NCBI GenBank assembly: GCA_015060205.1
Contig: SUYY01000028.1
Location: 1-33,106, forward strand
From: Bacteroidales bacterium
GTDB lineage: Bacteria; Bacteroidota; Bacteroidia; Bacteroidales; UBA932
Direction: 5' to 3'
DNA: 33,106 nucleotides
Part shown: piece by piece, positions 23,775 through 31,594 of the stretch
Numbering within the stretch: the first letter of the stretch is position 1
How the letters are laid out: the number at the start of each line of letters is the position of its first letter
The notes under the pieces: model-generated
What the model was told of the DNA's origin: nothing
The model's database searches: none
Seen by the model: only the letters and a program-made list of their open reading frames with translations
Made by a program: the position numbers and the translations under genes

Positions 23775-26700
23775 TTACGCATTGGCGGCAGCCTTCTTTG
23801 CTGCCTTGCGGGCTGCCCTACGCTCCTGCCATGATGCCATTGAAGCATATACGGTCGGGATGATCACGAGAGTCACGAGAGTCGAAATAGAAAGACCCCA
23901 TGCCACAACCATACCGAGCGAACGCCACATCTCCGAGCCTTCTCCCTGTCCCACAGCCATCGGAACCATACCGAGCACGGTGGTAAGAGTAGTCATGAGG
24001 ATAGGACGAAGACGGGATTTTGCTGCAATCACACTCGCCTCTGCCACACTGAATCCCCTTTCACGCATAAGGATAGTGTAGTCGATGAGCACGATACCGT
24101 TCTTCACCACGATACCCATAAGGATGAGGATACCGATGAGTCCCATGACTCCCAGAGGGGTTCCTGTCACGAAAAGTCCGAGGAACACTCCCACAAAGGC
24201 GAAAGGAATCGAGAACATGATCACGAAAGGACTCATGAACGACTCGAACTGGGATGCCATCACGATATATACAAGGATGATGATCATCGCCAGGAGCATT
24301 ATCAGGTCACCGAATGTCTCCTGCTGGTCCTCGTATGAACCTGCCATCTTGACTGCAAGTTCAGCAGGTATTTCTGTTTCGTCGATTGCCTTCTGAGCGG
24401 CTGCAGCAACGTCCGAAAGCGGAACTCCCGTGCCCACCACAGCAGAGACTGTAACCACTCTCTCACGGTTCTTTCTCTTGATGGAAGGAGGTGTAAGAGT
24501 CTCTACAACTTTACCCAACTCCTTGATTCTCACACCCTTGCCCTGATTGTTATAGATGATGATATTCTCAATATCCTCAACGCTTGTACGGTATTCCGGA
24601 GCATAGCGCACGCGGATGTCGTACTCGTCACCGTCCTCTCTATAATAAGACTGGGTGGCACCGTTCATGGCAGCGCTGAAATATGATGCTGCTGTAGTGG
24701 TGTTGAGACCGTTGATAGCAAGTTTCTCCCTATCGAAGTCCACCTGATATTCAGGAGTGTATTCATCGCGGCTCAAAAGTGCCTCTGAAACAGTTCCAGA
24801 TGCGAGGAGTTTCTCCTGGATCTGCTTGGCAACGCGGTCGGTAGTCTCGAAATCATATCCGTATATCTCTACATCGACAGTAGAGGCACCGCCCATTCCT
24901 CCACCACCTTCTGTTACCTTTATCTTCTTGAACTGAGGATAGTCGGCGAGGATAGCACGGACCACATCGGCAATCTCCGACTGCGACCTCTCGCGCTCCT
25001 CCATACTTCCGATATTGATGTTGTACGAAAGGACATGGGTACCGTTGTTCTGCATGGACGCAAAGGCATTGTCCGAATCCGCCTGTCCGAAAGAGAAGGC
25101 GCAACTCTCGATTTCAGGAACCTGATCGACGAACTTATTATAAAGTTCGTAACCGAGTGATCTGGTGATGTCCTGGCCTGTTCCTGCAGGAAGTTCAAGT
25201 TGGAGTGTGATACGACCCTGGTCGGATGTAGGGAAGAACTCTGTCTTCACGCTTGGAGCGATGAGACCGATCGTAGCCACGAACACAACCAAGGATATGA
25301 TAACCACGATGGTCCTGTGACCTACACACCAGTTGATAAGGCGGCCATAACCTCTTGATATCCAATCGATGAATCTGCTGAAATTGCCGAAGATAAGGTC
25401 ATGTATCTTTCCGGTCTTAGGCTTGAACCTGAGGAACTGCGAACAGAGCATAGGAATCAGGGTCAATGCACCGATTGTGGACACGATCATGATGATGCTT
25501 GTGATCCATCCAAGTTGCTTGAACATGATACCTGCCATACCCTTGACCATGGTAAGAGGCATGAACACGGCAAGCATGGTGAGTGTTGACGCGATTACCG
25601 AGATACCAACCTCCTGTGTCGCATGTACAGCCGCCTCCTTCGGTTTTGCACCCCTTTCGAGGTGTGTGGAGATATTCTCGAGCACCACGATGGCGTCGTC
25701 GACCACCATACCGATTGCAATCGAAAGCGCCGACATCGACACGATGTTCAGTGTGTTTCCTGTTGCCCAGAGATACATCAAAGATGCAAGGAGGGAGATA
25801 GGGATGGCCAGAATGATGATGAATGTAGACCTCCATCTTCCGAGGAAGAGATAAACGACCAGCATCACGATGAGGAAGGTCACCAGAATGGTCTCCTTGA
25901 GGGAATCCAGAGTGTTGAGGATGTTGTCGGAACTGTCCATGACAGTGGTGATGGTGATGTCTGAAGGAAGAGTCTTCTCGATCTTCTTCATCTCCTTCTT
26001 GATACCCTTGATCACATTCACGGCATTGGCGTCCGCCTGCTTCTGGATGACGATCTGCGCACCCGAAACACCGTCTATGACAGCCTCCTGATATCTTTCC
26101 TCGATTCCGTCGACTACTCGTGCCACGTCACGAAGATAGATTGTCTTTCCTCCCACATGTCCTACGACAATGTCGAGCATCTCGTTTGCGCTGCTGAACT
26201 CCTTCTCCACACGAAGGGCATAGGCATTGGATCCTATGTCGATTGTTCCTGAAGGGACATTCCTGTTTTCTGCAGCGATGATGCTTGATATGCCTGAAAC
26301 GGTAAGACCATATGCCTCGAGTTTGTTAGGGTCGCAATATACCTGGATCTCACGCTGAGGAGCACCGGCAACTGACACTGTACCCACTCCAGAAACACGC
26401 GCGAGCGGTGTAGCCACCCTGTCGTCCAGAATCTTCTCCAATGCATTGAGACTCTCATTGGCTGTAGCAGCCATGATCATGATAGGCATGTCATCCGCAC
26501 TGAACTTGAAGATCAGAGGGAGCGATGCTCCGTCAGGAAGCACCGAATTGACCATGTCGAGTTTGTCTCGCACGTCATTGGTTGCGACATCGATATCCAC
26601 ACCCTCCACAAATTCGAGGGTGATGAGTGATATGTTCTCCTTTGATGTAGAAGAAATGTTCTTAAGGTCGCTGACTGCGTTGAGAGAGTTTTCGAGAACC

Positions 26701-26894
26701 TTTGTAAGGTTGGTCTCGATATCCTCTGCACTGGCTCCCGGATACGAAGACATGACCATGATCACGTTAGCATCGAATTTAGGGAACCTGTCCAACGATA
26801 TGTTGATCAGCGAGAAAACTCCGAAAATTGCCATGGCGATGAACACCAGCGCCGTGGTAACCGGATTATTGACCGCTTTTCTATATATGCTCAT
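23775..26894 (-). CDS. RND efflux pump, inner-membrane permease (AcrB/HAE1-like)
   Basis: 1039 aa, 12 membrane helices and two large periplasmic loops. TM4 holds the proton-relay pair in GMVVDDAIVVLEN and TM10 a Lys in IVVKNGIVLIDYT, equivalents of AcrB Asp407/408 and Lys940. A GGGGMGG stretch lies in the second pore loop. Exports drugs, bile acids or other amphiphiles with proton antiport; substrate unknown. The C-terminal tail is Ala/Lys/Arg-rich (ERRAARKAAKKAAANA). Starts 7 nt after the adaptor stop. Confidence 0.95.
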   Translation of the reverse strand: MSIYRKAVNNPVTTALVFIAMAIFGVFSLINISLDRFPKFDANVIMVMSSYPGASAEDIETNLTKVLENSLNAVSDLKNISSTSKENISLITLEFVEGVDIDVATNDVRDKLDMVNSVLPDGASLPLIFKFSADDMPIMIMAATANESLNALEKILDDRVATPLARVSGVGTVSVAGAPQREIQVYCDPNKLEAYGLTVSGISSIIAAENRNVPSGTIDIGSNAYALRVEKEFSSANEMLDIVVGHVGGKTIYLRDVARVVDGIEERYQEAVIDGVSGAQIVIQKQADANAVNVIKGIKKEMKKIEKTLPSDITITTVMDSSDNILNTLDSLKETILVTFLIVMLVVYLFLGRWRSTFIIILAIPISLLASLMYLWATGNTLNIVSMSALSIAIGMVVDDAIVVLENISTHLERGAKPKEAAVHATQEVGISVIASTLTMLAVFMPLTMVKGMAGIMFKQLGWITSIIMIVSTIGALTLIPMLCSQFLRFKPKTGKIHDLIFGNFSRFIDWISRGYGRLINWCVGHRTIVVIISLVVFVATIGLIAPSVKTEFFPTSDQGRITLQLELPAGTGQDITRSLGYELYNKFVDQVPEIESCAFSFGQADSDNAFASMQNNGTHVLSYNINIGSMEERERSQSEIADVVRAILADYPQFKKIKVTEGGGGMGGASTVDVEIYGYDFETTDRVAKQIQEKLLASGTVSEALLSRDEYTPEYQVDFDREKLAINGLNTTTAASYFSAAMNGATQSYYREDGDEYDIRVRYAPEYRTSVEDIENIIIYNNQGKGVRIKELGKVVETLTPPSIKRKNRERVVTVSAVVGTGVPLSDVAAAAQKAIDETEIPAELAVKMAGSYEDQQETFGDLIMLLAMIIILVYIVMASQFESFMSPFVIMFSIPFAFVGVFLGLFVTGTPLGVMGLIGILILMGIVVKNGIVLIDYTILMRERGFSVAEASVIAAKSRLRPILMTTLTTVLGMVPMAVGQGEGSEMWRSLGMVVAWGLSISTLVTLVIIPTVYASMASWQERRAARKAAKKAAANA

Positions 26895-26901
26895 ATTTCC
26901 G

Positions 26902-27933
26902 TTACTCGTTTACTGACACCTTTACACCATCCTTGAGACGGATCTGACCGCCTGTAACGACCTTCGCACCGTCTGAAAGTCCTGAAAGCACCTCATATTC
27001 CGCACCCATGCGACGACCGAGTTCAACCTTCTGATATGACACGGTACCGTCCTCGTTCAGGACATATACGAAGCGCTCGCCCGAACCCTGCTGCTTCACT
27101 ACAGCAACGTCTGGAATCACCACGCTGTTGTTTGTTCCGAAGTTGATTGTAACCCTTGCGAACATTCCCGGACGGAGGGTGCTGTAGTTGTTAGGAACAA
27201 CAACCTCCACGTTGAATGTACGTGTAGACGGATCGATTGTAGGATATATTCTCTCGATTCTGCCGTCGAATGTAAGATCAGGGAAGGCCTCAGCCTTGAT
27301 GGAAACCCTGTCTCCCTTCTTCACCTTTGTGTAGTCGGACTCAGACACTCCCACAAGGAGTTTCACAGGCTTGATCTGCTCGACTGTGAAGATAGGTGCA
27401 CTCATCGCATACATGTCACCTGCATCGTAGTTACGTGCTGTGATGACTCCGTCGATAGGAGAAAGAAGAGTCGTGTTCTCGATGAGGTTGTCCACCTGTG
27501 TCTTTGCCACATTGTACTGAAGTTCGATGGCGTCAAGGTCTGACTTTGAAAGTCCGCCTGCCTCGTACAGAGCCTTCAGACGGCTGAGTTCAACCTCTGC
27601 ATTGTGAAGTTGGAGTTGTGCCTGCTGGAGTTGAGCCTTGTCGATTTCCGCAAGGACCTGTCCCTTCTTCACCTTGTCACCCACCTCAACATTGATCTTT
27701 GTGATTCGACCTGCAGTCTGAGGCACGATATTGTTCTTTACATAAGCCTGAACAGTGGAAGTATAGGTCGCATCCTGAGGCACGCTCTTTACAAATACCT
27801 GCTCTACAGAAACGGATGGCAACTCTTCCGCAGCAGAAGTCTGCTGGACTTCCTGCTTGTTGCCCTGATTACCGCAGCCTGCAGCCATCAGTACGACTGC
27901 AGCAGCGGACATTGTCTTGAAAATAGTTTTCAT
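26902..27933 (-). CDS. RND efflux periplasmic adaptor (membrane fusion protein)
   Basis: 343 aa lipoprotein: lipobox MAAGC with Cys 20, then a Gln-rich linker. Barrel-sandwich hybrid halves (GRITKINVEVGDKVKKGQVL and the LLSPIDGVITARNYDAGD half) flank a short alpha-hairpin (about 105-140), followed by beta-barrel and membrane-proximal domains (LRPGMFARVTINFG). Connects the pump to the TolC-like channel. Second gene of the operon. Confidence 0.95.
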   Translation of the reverse strand: MKTIFKTMSAAAVVLMAAGCGNQGNKQEVQQTSAAEELPSVSVEQVFVKSVPQDATYTSTVQAYVKNNIVPQTAGRITKINVEVGDKVKKGQVLAEIDKAQLQQAQLQLHNAEVELSRLKALYEAGGLSKSDLDAIELQYNVAKTQVDNLIENTTLLSPIDGVITARNYDAGDMYAMSAPIFTVEQIKPVKLLVGVSESDYTKVKKGDRVSIKAEAFPDLTFDGRIERIYPTIDPSTRTFNVEVVVPNNYSTLRPGMFARVTINFGTNNSVVIPDVAVVKQQGSGERFVYVLNEDGTVSYQKVELGRRMGAEYEVLSGLSDGAKVVTGGQIRLKDGVKVSVNE

Positions 27934-27995
27934 ATTTCTTGTTTTTATATTTCCTGTTTATGACCGATACCGTTTGGAGGCATCGTCTGTGCTTA

Positions 27996-29486
27996 TCAGT
28001 TGACGAAGTCCTGACCGAGCGTCTGCTCGAGTTGGGTCTTTGCCACTATGAAATTATATACGGCCTGAGACTGGGCAAGTTGAGACTGGGTGAGGGCCAA
28101 CTGCGCATCATTGAGTTCGATGAGCGTGCTGCGTCCCACCTTGTATGCAGCCTCTGCAATGTCATAAGCCTTCTGAGCCGCCGCTACTGCATCCTGAGCC
28201 GCATAGTAACTCTTCATGTTAGTTTCCATGGTATTGAGGCTCTGACGGATTGCGATCTTCAACTGTCTCTCTGTATTGTCCACCTGAAGTTGAACCTGCT
28301 GGTACTGGTTCTTTGCCTGACGGATGGCCTGATGGCGTTTTCCTCCCGCAAAGACAGGAATATTGAGACTGAGACCTATATAAGAATATGGCGTCCAGCG
28401 GAACTCGCTGAAATTCACATCATTTGCCATTGTGTTCATGCTGAAGTTGAATGCAAGGGCAAGAGATGGGATGCAGGCATATTTCTGAAGTTTGATGTTC
28501 TGCGCAAGTTGCTCTGTCTGGATTGCAAGTTGCTTCATCGTAGTATTGTTGGCAAGACTGATGCTGTCGTGCTGATGAATGTCATAGAACATTTCCTGAG
28601 ACCAGTCCTCGAGTTCGCCCGCAATGTCGAGATTCATGTCCAGATCCACACCGAGGACAGCCTTGAGTTGCCACAAGGCAAGAACCACCGAACTTTCCGC
28701 ATTGTACACATTCGGAATAGCATTTGCCACTGAGGTCTTAGCCCTGATAAGTTCAAACTCGGAAACCTTCTGTGAGTCAAATTTCTTCTTTGTCTCATTG
28801 TAGTTCTCCACTGCGTTCTCGTACACTTCCTTGTACACGTTGAACGCTTCTTTTGCAAAGAGGGTTCCGAAGAACGCATTCTTCACCTGAGTCACCATAT
28901 CAAGACGTGAAGCGCGCGCCTTCTCCACTGCAAGTTCGACATCGAGACCGGAAATCCTGATACCCTTCCATAACTGAGCGTTGATTATAGGCATTGCCGC
29001 TGTCACACCGCCGTTGAGGGTGTTGAGACGGCCGACTTCCATTCCGTCGTTGCCCGAAGATGAAGAACCTGTATCAGTACCGGCACCGCCTTCACCCTCG
29101 CCCTCTCCACCGGGCATTCCGGGAAGGATGGAACTCATGTCGAAGTCCATATACATCACTTGCTTCTTGATAGTCCTCTGGTAAGAAGCAGAGAGGTCTA
29201 TCTGCGGAAAAAGGGCCGCATATGCACCTTTCTTCGCATATTCGGTCCTCTTGATTTCAAGGTCTGCCACTTTGACAGATACATTTTCGCTCAAAGCAAT
29301 CTCAAGAGCCTGCTCCAATGTGATGACCACAGGCTTCTGAGCCGTCTGAGCCTCCTCGAGAAGAAGGTCGGTCTTGGTCTTTGGAGCATCTTCTGCAGCC
29401 TTCCTGTCCCTGTACTGTGCAAAAGAATGAACAGGTACCATCATCAGGACTGCAAGAATCACTGTTGTTACCGCTGTTTTTTTCAT
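27996..29486 (-). CDS. TolC-like outer-membrane efflux protein
   Basis: 496 aa, signal peptide (residues 1-24, ending HSFAQ). Two OEP repeats with long coiled helices (VTQVKNAFFGTLFAKEAFNV and the matching QLQVDNTERQLKIAIRQSLN) and strand pairs forming the trimeric beta-barrel. A Gly/Glu/Ser-rich low-complexity insert (GGEGEGEGGAGTDTGSSSSG, about residues 126-145) sits in an extracellular-loop position and is unusual. First gene of the efflux operon, divergent from the AraC regulator. Confidence 0.95.
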   Translation of the reverse strand: MKKTAVTTVILAVLMMVPVHSFAQYRDRKAAEDAPKTKTDLLLEEAQTAQKPVVITLEQALEIALSENVSVKVADLEIKRTEYAKKGAYAALFPQIDLSASYQRTIKKQVMYMDFDMSSILPGMPGGEGEGEGGAGTDTGSSSSGNDGMEVGRLNTLNGGVTAAMPIINAQLWKGIRISGLDVELAVEKARASRLDMVTQVKNAFFGTLFAKEAFNVYKEVYENAVENYNETKKKFDSQKVSEFELIRAKTSVANAIPNVYNAESSVVLALWQLKAVLGVDLDMNLDIAGELEDWSQEMFYDIHQHDSISLANNTTMKQLAIQTEQLAQNIKLQKYACIPSLALAFNFSMNTMANDVNFSEFRWTPYSYIGLSLNIPVFAGGKRHQAIRQAKNQYQQVQLQVDNTERQLKIAIRQSLNTMETNMKSYYAAQDAVAAAQKAYDIAEAAYKVGRSTLIELNDAQLALTQSQLAQSQAVYNFIVAKTQLEQTLGQDFVN

Positions 29487-29536
29487 CGATTATATATTAT
29501 TAATTCCTTAGAAATAGTTTCAATTTTTTCGAGCCG

Positions 29537-29569
29537 CAAAATTAGTACAAATTTTGTGCTATTCAGCAC
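29537..29569 (-). promoter_or_regulatory. efflux operon promoter with two dyads
   Basis: -7 box TAATTTTG (29537-29544, minus) lies inside an inverted repeat, CAAAATT (29537-29543) and AATTTTG (29550-29556). A second dyad, GTGCT-attc-AGCAC (29556-29569), sits where -33 would be. The dyads may be operators; no TTTG is present at -33. Confidence 0.5.
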
Positions 29570-29575
29570 ATCGTT

Positions 29576-29612
29576 TTGGTCCTATATTCCACACATTTGG
29601 TCCATTGTTCCA
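29576..29612 (+). promoter_or_regulatory. tandem 16-bp direct repeats, likely AraC-type operator
   Basis: TTGGTCCTATATTCCA (29576-29591) and TTGGTCCATTGTTCCA (29597-29612): 13 of 16 identical, start-to-start 21 bp, i.e. two turns of B-DNA, the arrangement bound by AraC-family proteins. The second repeat overlaps the regulator's own -33 TTTG. Confidence 0.6.
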
Positions 29613-29627
29613 TTTTACTTATATTTG
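29596..29627 (+). promoter_or_regulatory. promoter of the AraC-family regulator
   Basis: Canonical -33 TTTG (29596-29599), 20-nt spacer, -7 TATATTTG (29620-29627), 19 nt before the ATG at 29647. Confidence 0.75.
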
Positions 29628-29646
29628 CTGCACCAAAGGATAAAAA

Positions 29647-30612
29647 ATGAGCGAAAAAAGAACAAAAAGCATGAAACCGGCCGTTCTTTTCGGCAAGGAC
29701 ACCGTGAAAAAGGTCGGTTATATCGATGAGTATATTTTCGCCTGTGAAATACGGGGTGGCGACCACATCAGATATTCCAAGCCAAGAAGGCCCAAGTATC
29801 ATCTTGTGATCATCATCATCGAGGGACACCTGGACATGATAATCAACGGTGAGCAGATCCGTTTCAACAAGCACTCATATGTGAATCTTCCCACATGGGC
29901 GGATATCTACGAGATAAAATACGGACCTGACTTTCATGCCATGGTGACAGCCACCGACAGAAGTGTCATTGAAGACATATTCAGAAACAGAAACCCGTTT
30001 CCTCCCGATTTCAGGTTCAACATAGACCATAGCCTTGGCGGAGAAATCACCGATCTGAAGGACCTGAAGACACTCCGGAAGGACATCACCGACATCATTG
30101 ACGCACTGTCGGAAAAGAAGCACAGGTTTGCGGAAGAGATATGCTATGCCTACTTCTACATTCTCCTGACGGATATGGCAAACATGATGTGGAACAGATT
30201 CGGAGAAGGAAGTCCGTCACATCATTCAGAGATGAAAAGGTCGGACGGCATACTCAAGGAATTCGGAGAACTTGTCACCAGACATATCATGGAAGAGCCG
30301 TCTCTGGACTTTTATGCGGAGCAACTCTGCATTTCGAAGAAATATCTCTCACTCATCGTCAAGGAAAGGACCAGGGTGACAGCCGGAAGAATCCTTGCCG
30401 TGATGAGGACGGAGGTAGCCTCCCGGCTTCTGCGTGACCCCGAACTGACCATCCAGCAGATTGCCTCACGGCTCTCGTTCGCAGACCAGTCGTCATTCGG
30501 AAAATTCTTCAAGAAGCACACCGGAGTATCCCCTATGAGATACCGCCAGACATTAAGAAAAACTCTCCTGACCTTGAGACCGGGAGAGTTAGGTTCTAAG
30601 CGAGACTCTTAG
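29647..30612 (+). CDS. AraC-family transcriptional regulator
   Basis: 321 aa. An N-terminal cupin-like ligand domain (IIIIEGHLDMIINGEQIRFN, about residues 56-75) and a C-terminal double helix-turn-helix at about 215-305 (LDFYAEQLCISKKYLSLIVK for the first, LTIQQIASRLSFADQSSFGK for the second, then FKKHTGVSPMRYR). Divergent from the tolC-adaptor-pump-PII operon, so it most likely controls the pump and itself. The last 17 bp overlap lgt tail to tail. Confidence 0.92.
   Translation: MSEKRTKSMKPAVLFGKDTVKKVGYIDEYIFACEIRGGDHIRYSKPRRPKYHLVIIIIEGHLDMIINGEQIRFNKHSYVNLPTWADIYEIKYGPDFHAMVTATDRSVIEDIFRNRNPFPPDFRFNIDHSLGGEITDLKDLKTLRKDITDIIDALSEKKHRFAEEICYAYFYILLTDMANMMWNRFGEGSPSHHSEMKRSDGILKEFGELVTRHIMEEPSLDFYAEQLCISKKYLSLIVKERTRVTAGRILAVMRTEVASRLLRDPELTIQQIASRLSFADQSSFGKFFKKHTGVSPMRYRQTLRKTLLTLRPGELGSKRDS
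30556..30590 (-). terminator. lgt terminator inside the araC-type gene
   Basis: Stem AACTCTCC (30561-30568) and GGAGAGTT (30583-30590), perfect 8 bp; on the minus strand it is followed by TTTTTC. It serves lgt but lies within the coding end of the convergent regulator. Confidence 0.65.
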
Positions 30613-31474
30613 CGAAGTGGGTCGCCTGAGGCTTCTTCTTCTGAGGATGCACTATCGCAGCAGGCTCCTTTCTGACTGCACTGTATATCAGGAATCCTAT
30701 TCCCAGAAGGACGAACGGAATACTGAGCCATTGTCCCATGTTGAGTACCATATCGTTCTCGAATCCCACCTGAGGCTCCTTGATGAACTCGATGAGGAAA
30801 CGCATTCCGAAGCATCCGATGAAGAATGTGCCGATGAAGAATCCGCGATGGAGTTTCGGAAGTCTGTACTTGTACATAAGTATCTGGAAAACACCCAGGA
30901 GGAAATAACTCAGGGCTTCATATAACTGCGTAGGATGCTTCGGTTCTGTCTCGCCCCTGAGTTCGAACACGAATCCCCAAGGAAGCGATGTCACGTCTCC
31001 GTATATCTCCGAATTGAAGAGATTGCCAAGACGGATGAATGTGGCCGCGAAACATACAGTTATGGCAAGGTGGTCAAGGATCCACACAAAATCGAAATCA
31101 TACTTACGACCGTAATGTCTTGCAAACCACCACATTGCGATGATGAGTGCTATGGTACCGCCATGACTCGCGAGTCCGCCCTTCCACGGCATGAATATCT
31201 CCACAAATCCATCCCAACTGCCAAGATAGTAATCCGGCTGATAAAAGAGGCAATGACCCAGACGGGCACCTACAATCGTTCCGATGAGCAGTGTATAGAG
31301 AAGCGGATCGAGAAGTTTCACAGGAACGCCCTCCCTCTGGAAGAACCACTTGAATATGAACCATCCGAGTATGAATCCGGACACAAAAAGAATGGAGTAC
31401 CACCTGAGCGACAGAGGTCCTATCGAAAGAATCTCAGGATTCACACTCCAGTTTACGATTAAAGTTTCAAACAT
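30596..31474 (-). CDS. lgt: prolipoprotein diacylglyceryl transferase
   Basis: 292 aa, 7 membrane helices. Transfers diacylglyceryl from phosphatidylglycerol to the lipobox cysteine of prelipoproteins. Landmarks: GARLGHCLFY, the family core WKGGLASHGG (essential His), FIRLGNLFNSEIYG (Lgt signature) and HPTQLYEA. The cytoplasmic C-terminal tail is Lys/Pro-rich. TATCTTTG (31496-31503, minus) lies 21 nt before the start. Confidence 0.95.
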   Translation of the reverse strand: MFETLIVNWSVNPEILSIGPLSLRWYSILFVSGFILGWFIFKWFFQREGVPVKLLDPLLYTLLIGTIVGARLGHCLFYQPDYYLGSWDGFVEIFMPWKGGLASHGGTIALIIAMWWFARHYGRKYDFDFVWILDHLAITVCFAATFIRLGNLFNSEIYGDVTSLPWGFVFELRGETEPKHPTQLYEALSYFLLGVFQILMYKYRLPKLHRGFFIGTFFIGCFGMRFLIEFIKEPQVGFENDMVLNMGQWLSIPFVLLGIGFLIYSAVRKEPAAIVHPQKKKPQATHFAKSLA

Positions 31475-31495
31475 AGACCTTCATTTTACAGACTG

Positions 31496-31503
31496 CAAAG
31501 ATA
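31496..31503 (-). promoter_or_regulatory. lgt promoter -7 box
   Basis: Minus strand TATCTTTG, 21 nt before the lgt ATG at 31474; no clear -33 element. Confidence 0.55.
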
Positions 31504-31594
31504 AATATATTTCAGAAATATTTGAAGGTCCGTTCAACCGACATATGACTTCCGGAGTGCTGTGACGGTTTCCGGCATATTTCAGGCACAGAGG

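Noticed and set aside
25369..25854. 161-codon open frame antisense to the RND pump gene
   Set aside because: Lies wholly within the pump gene; composition follows the complementary codons and no features are seen.
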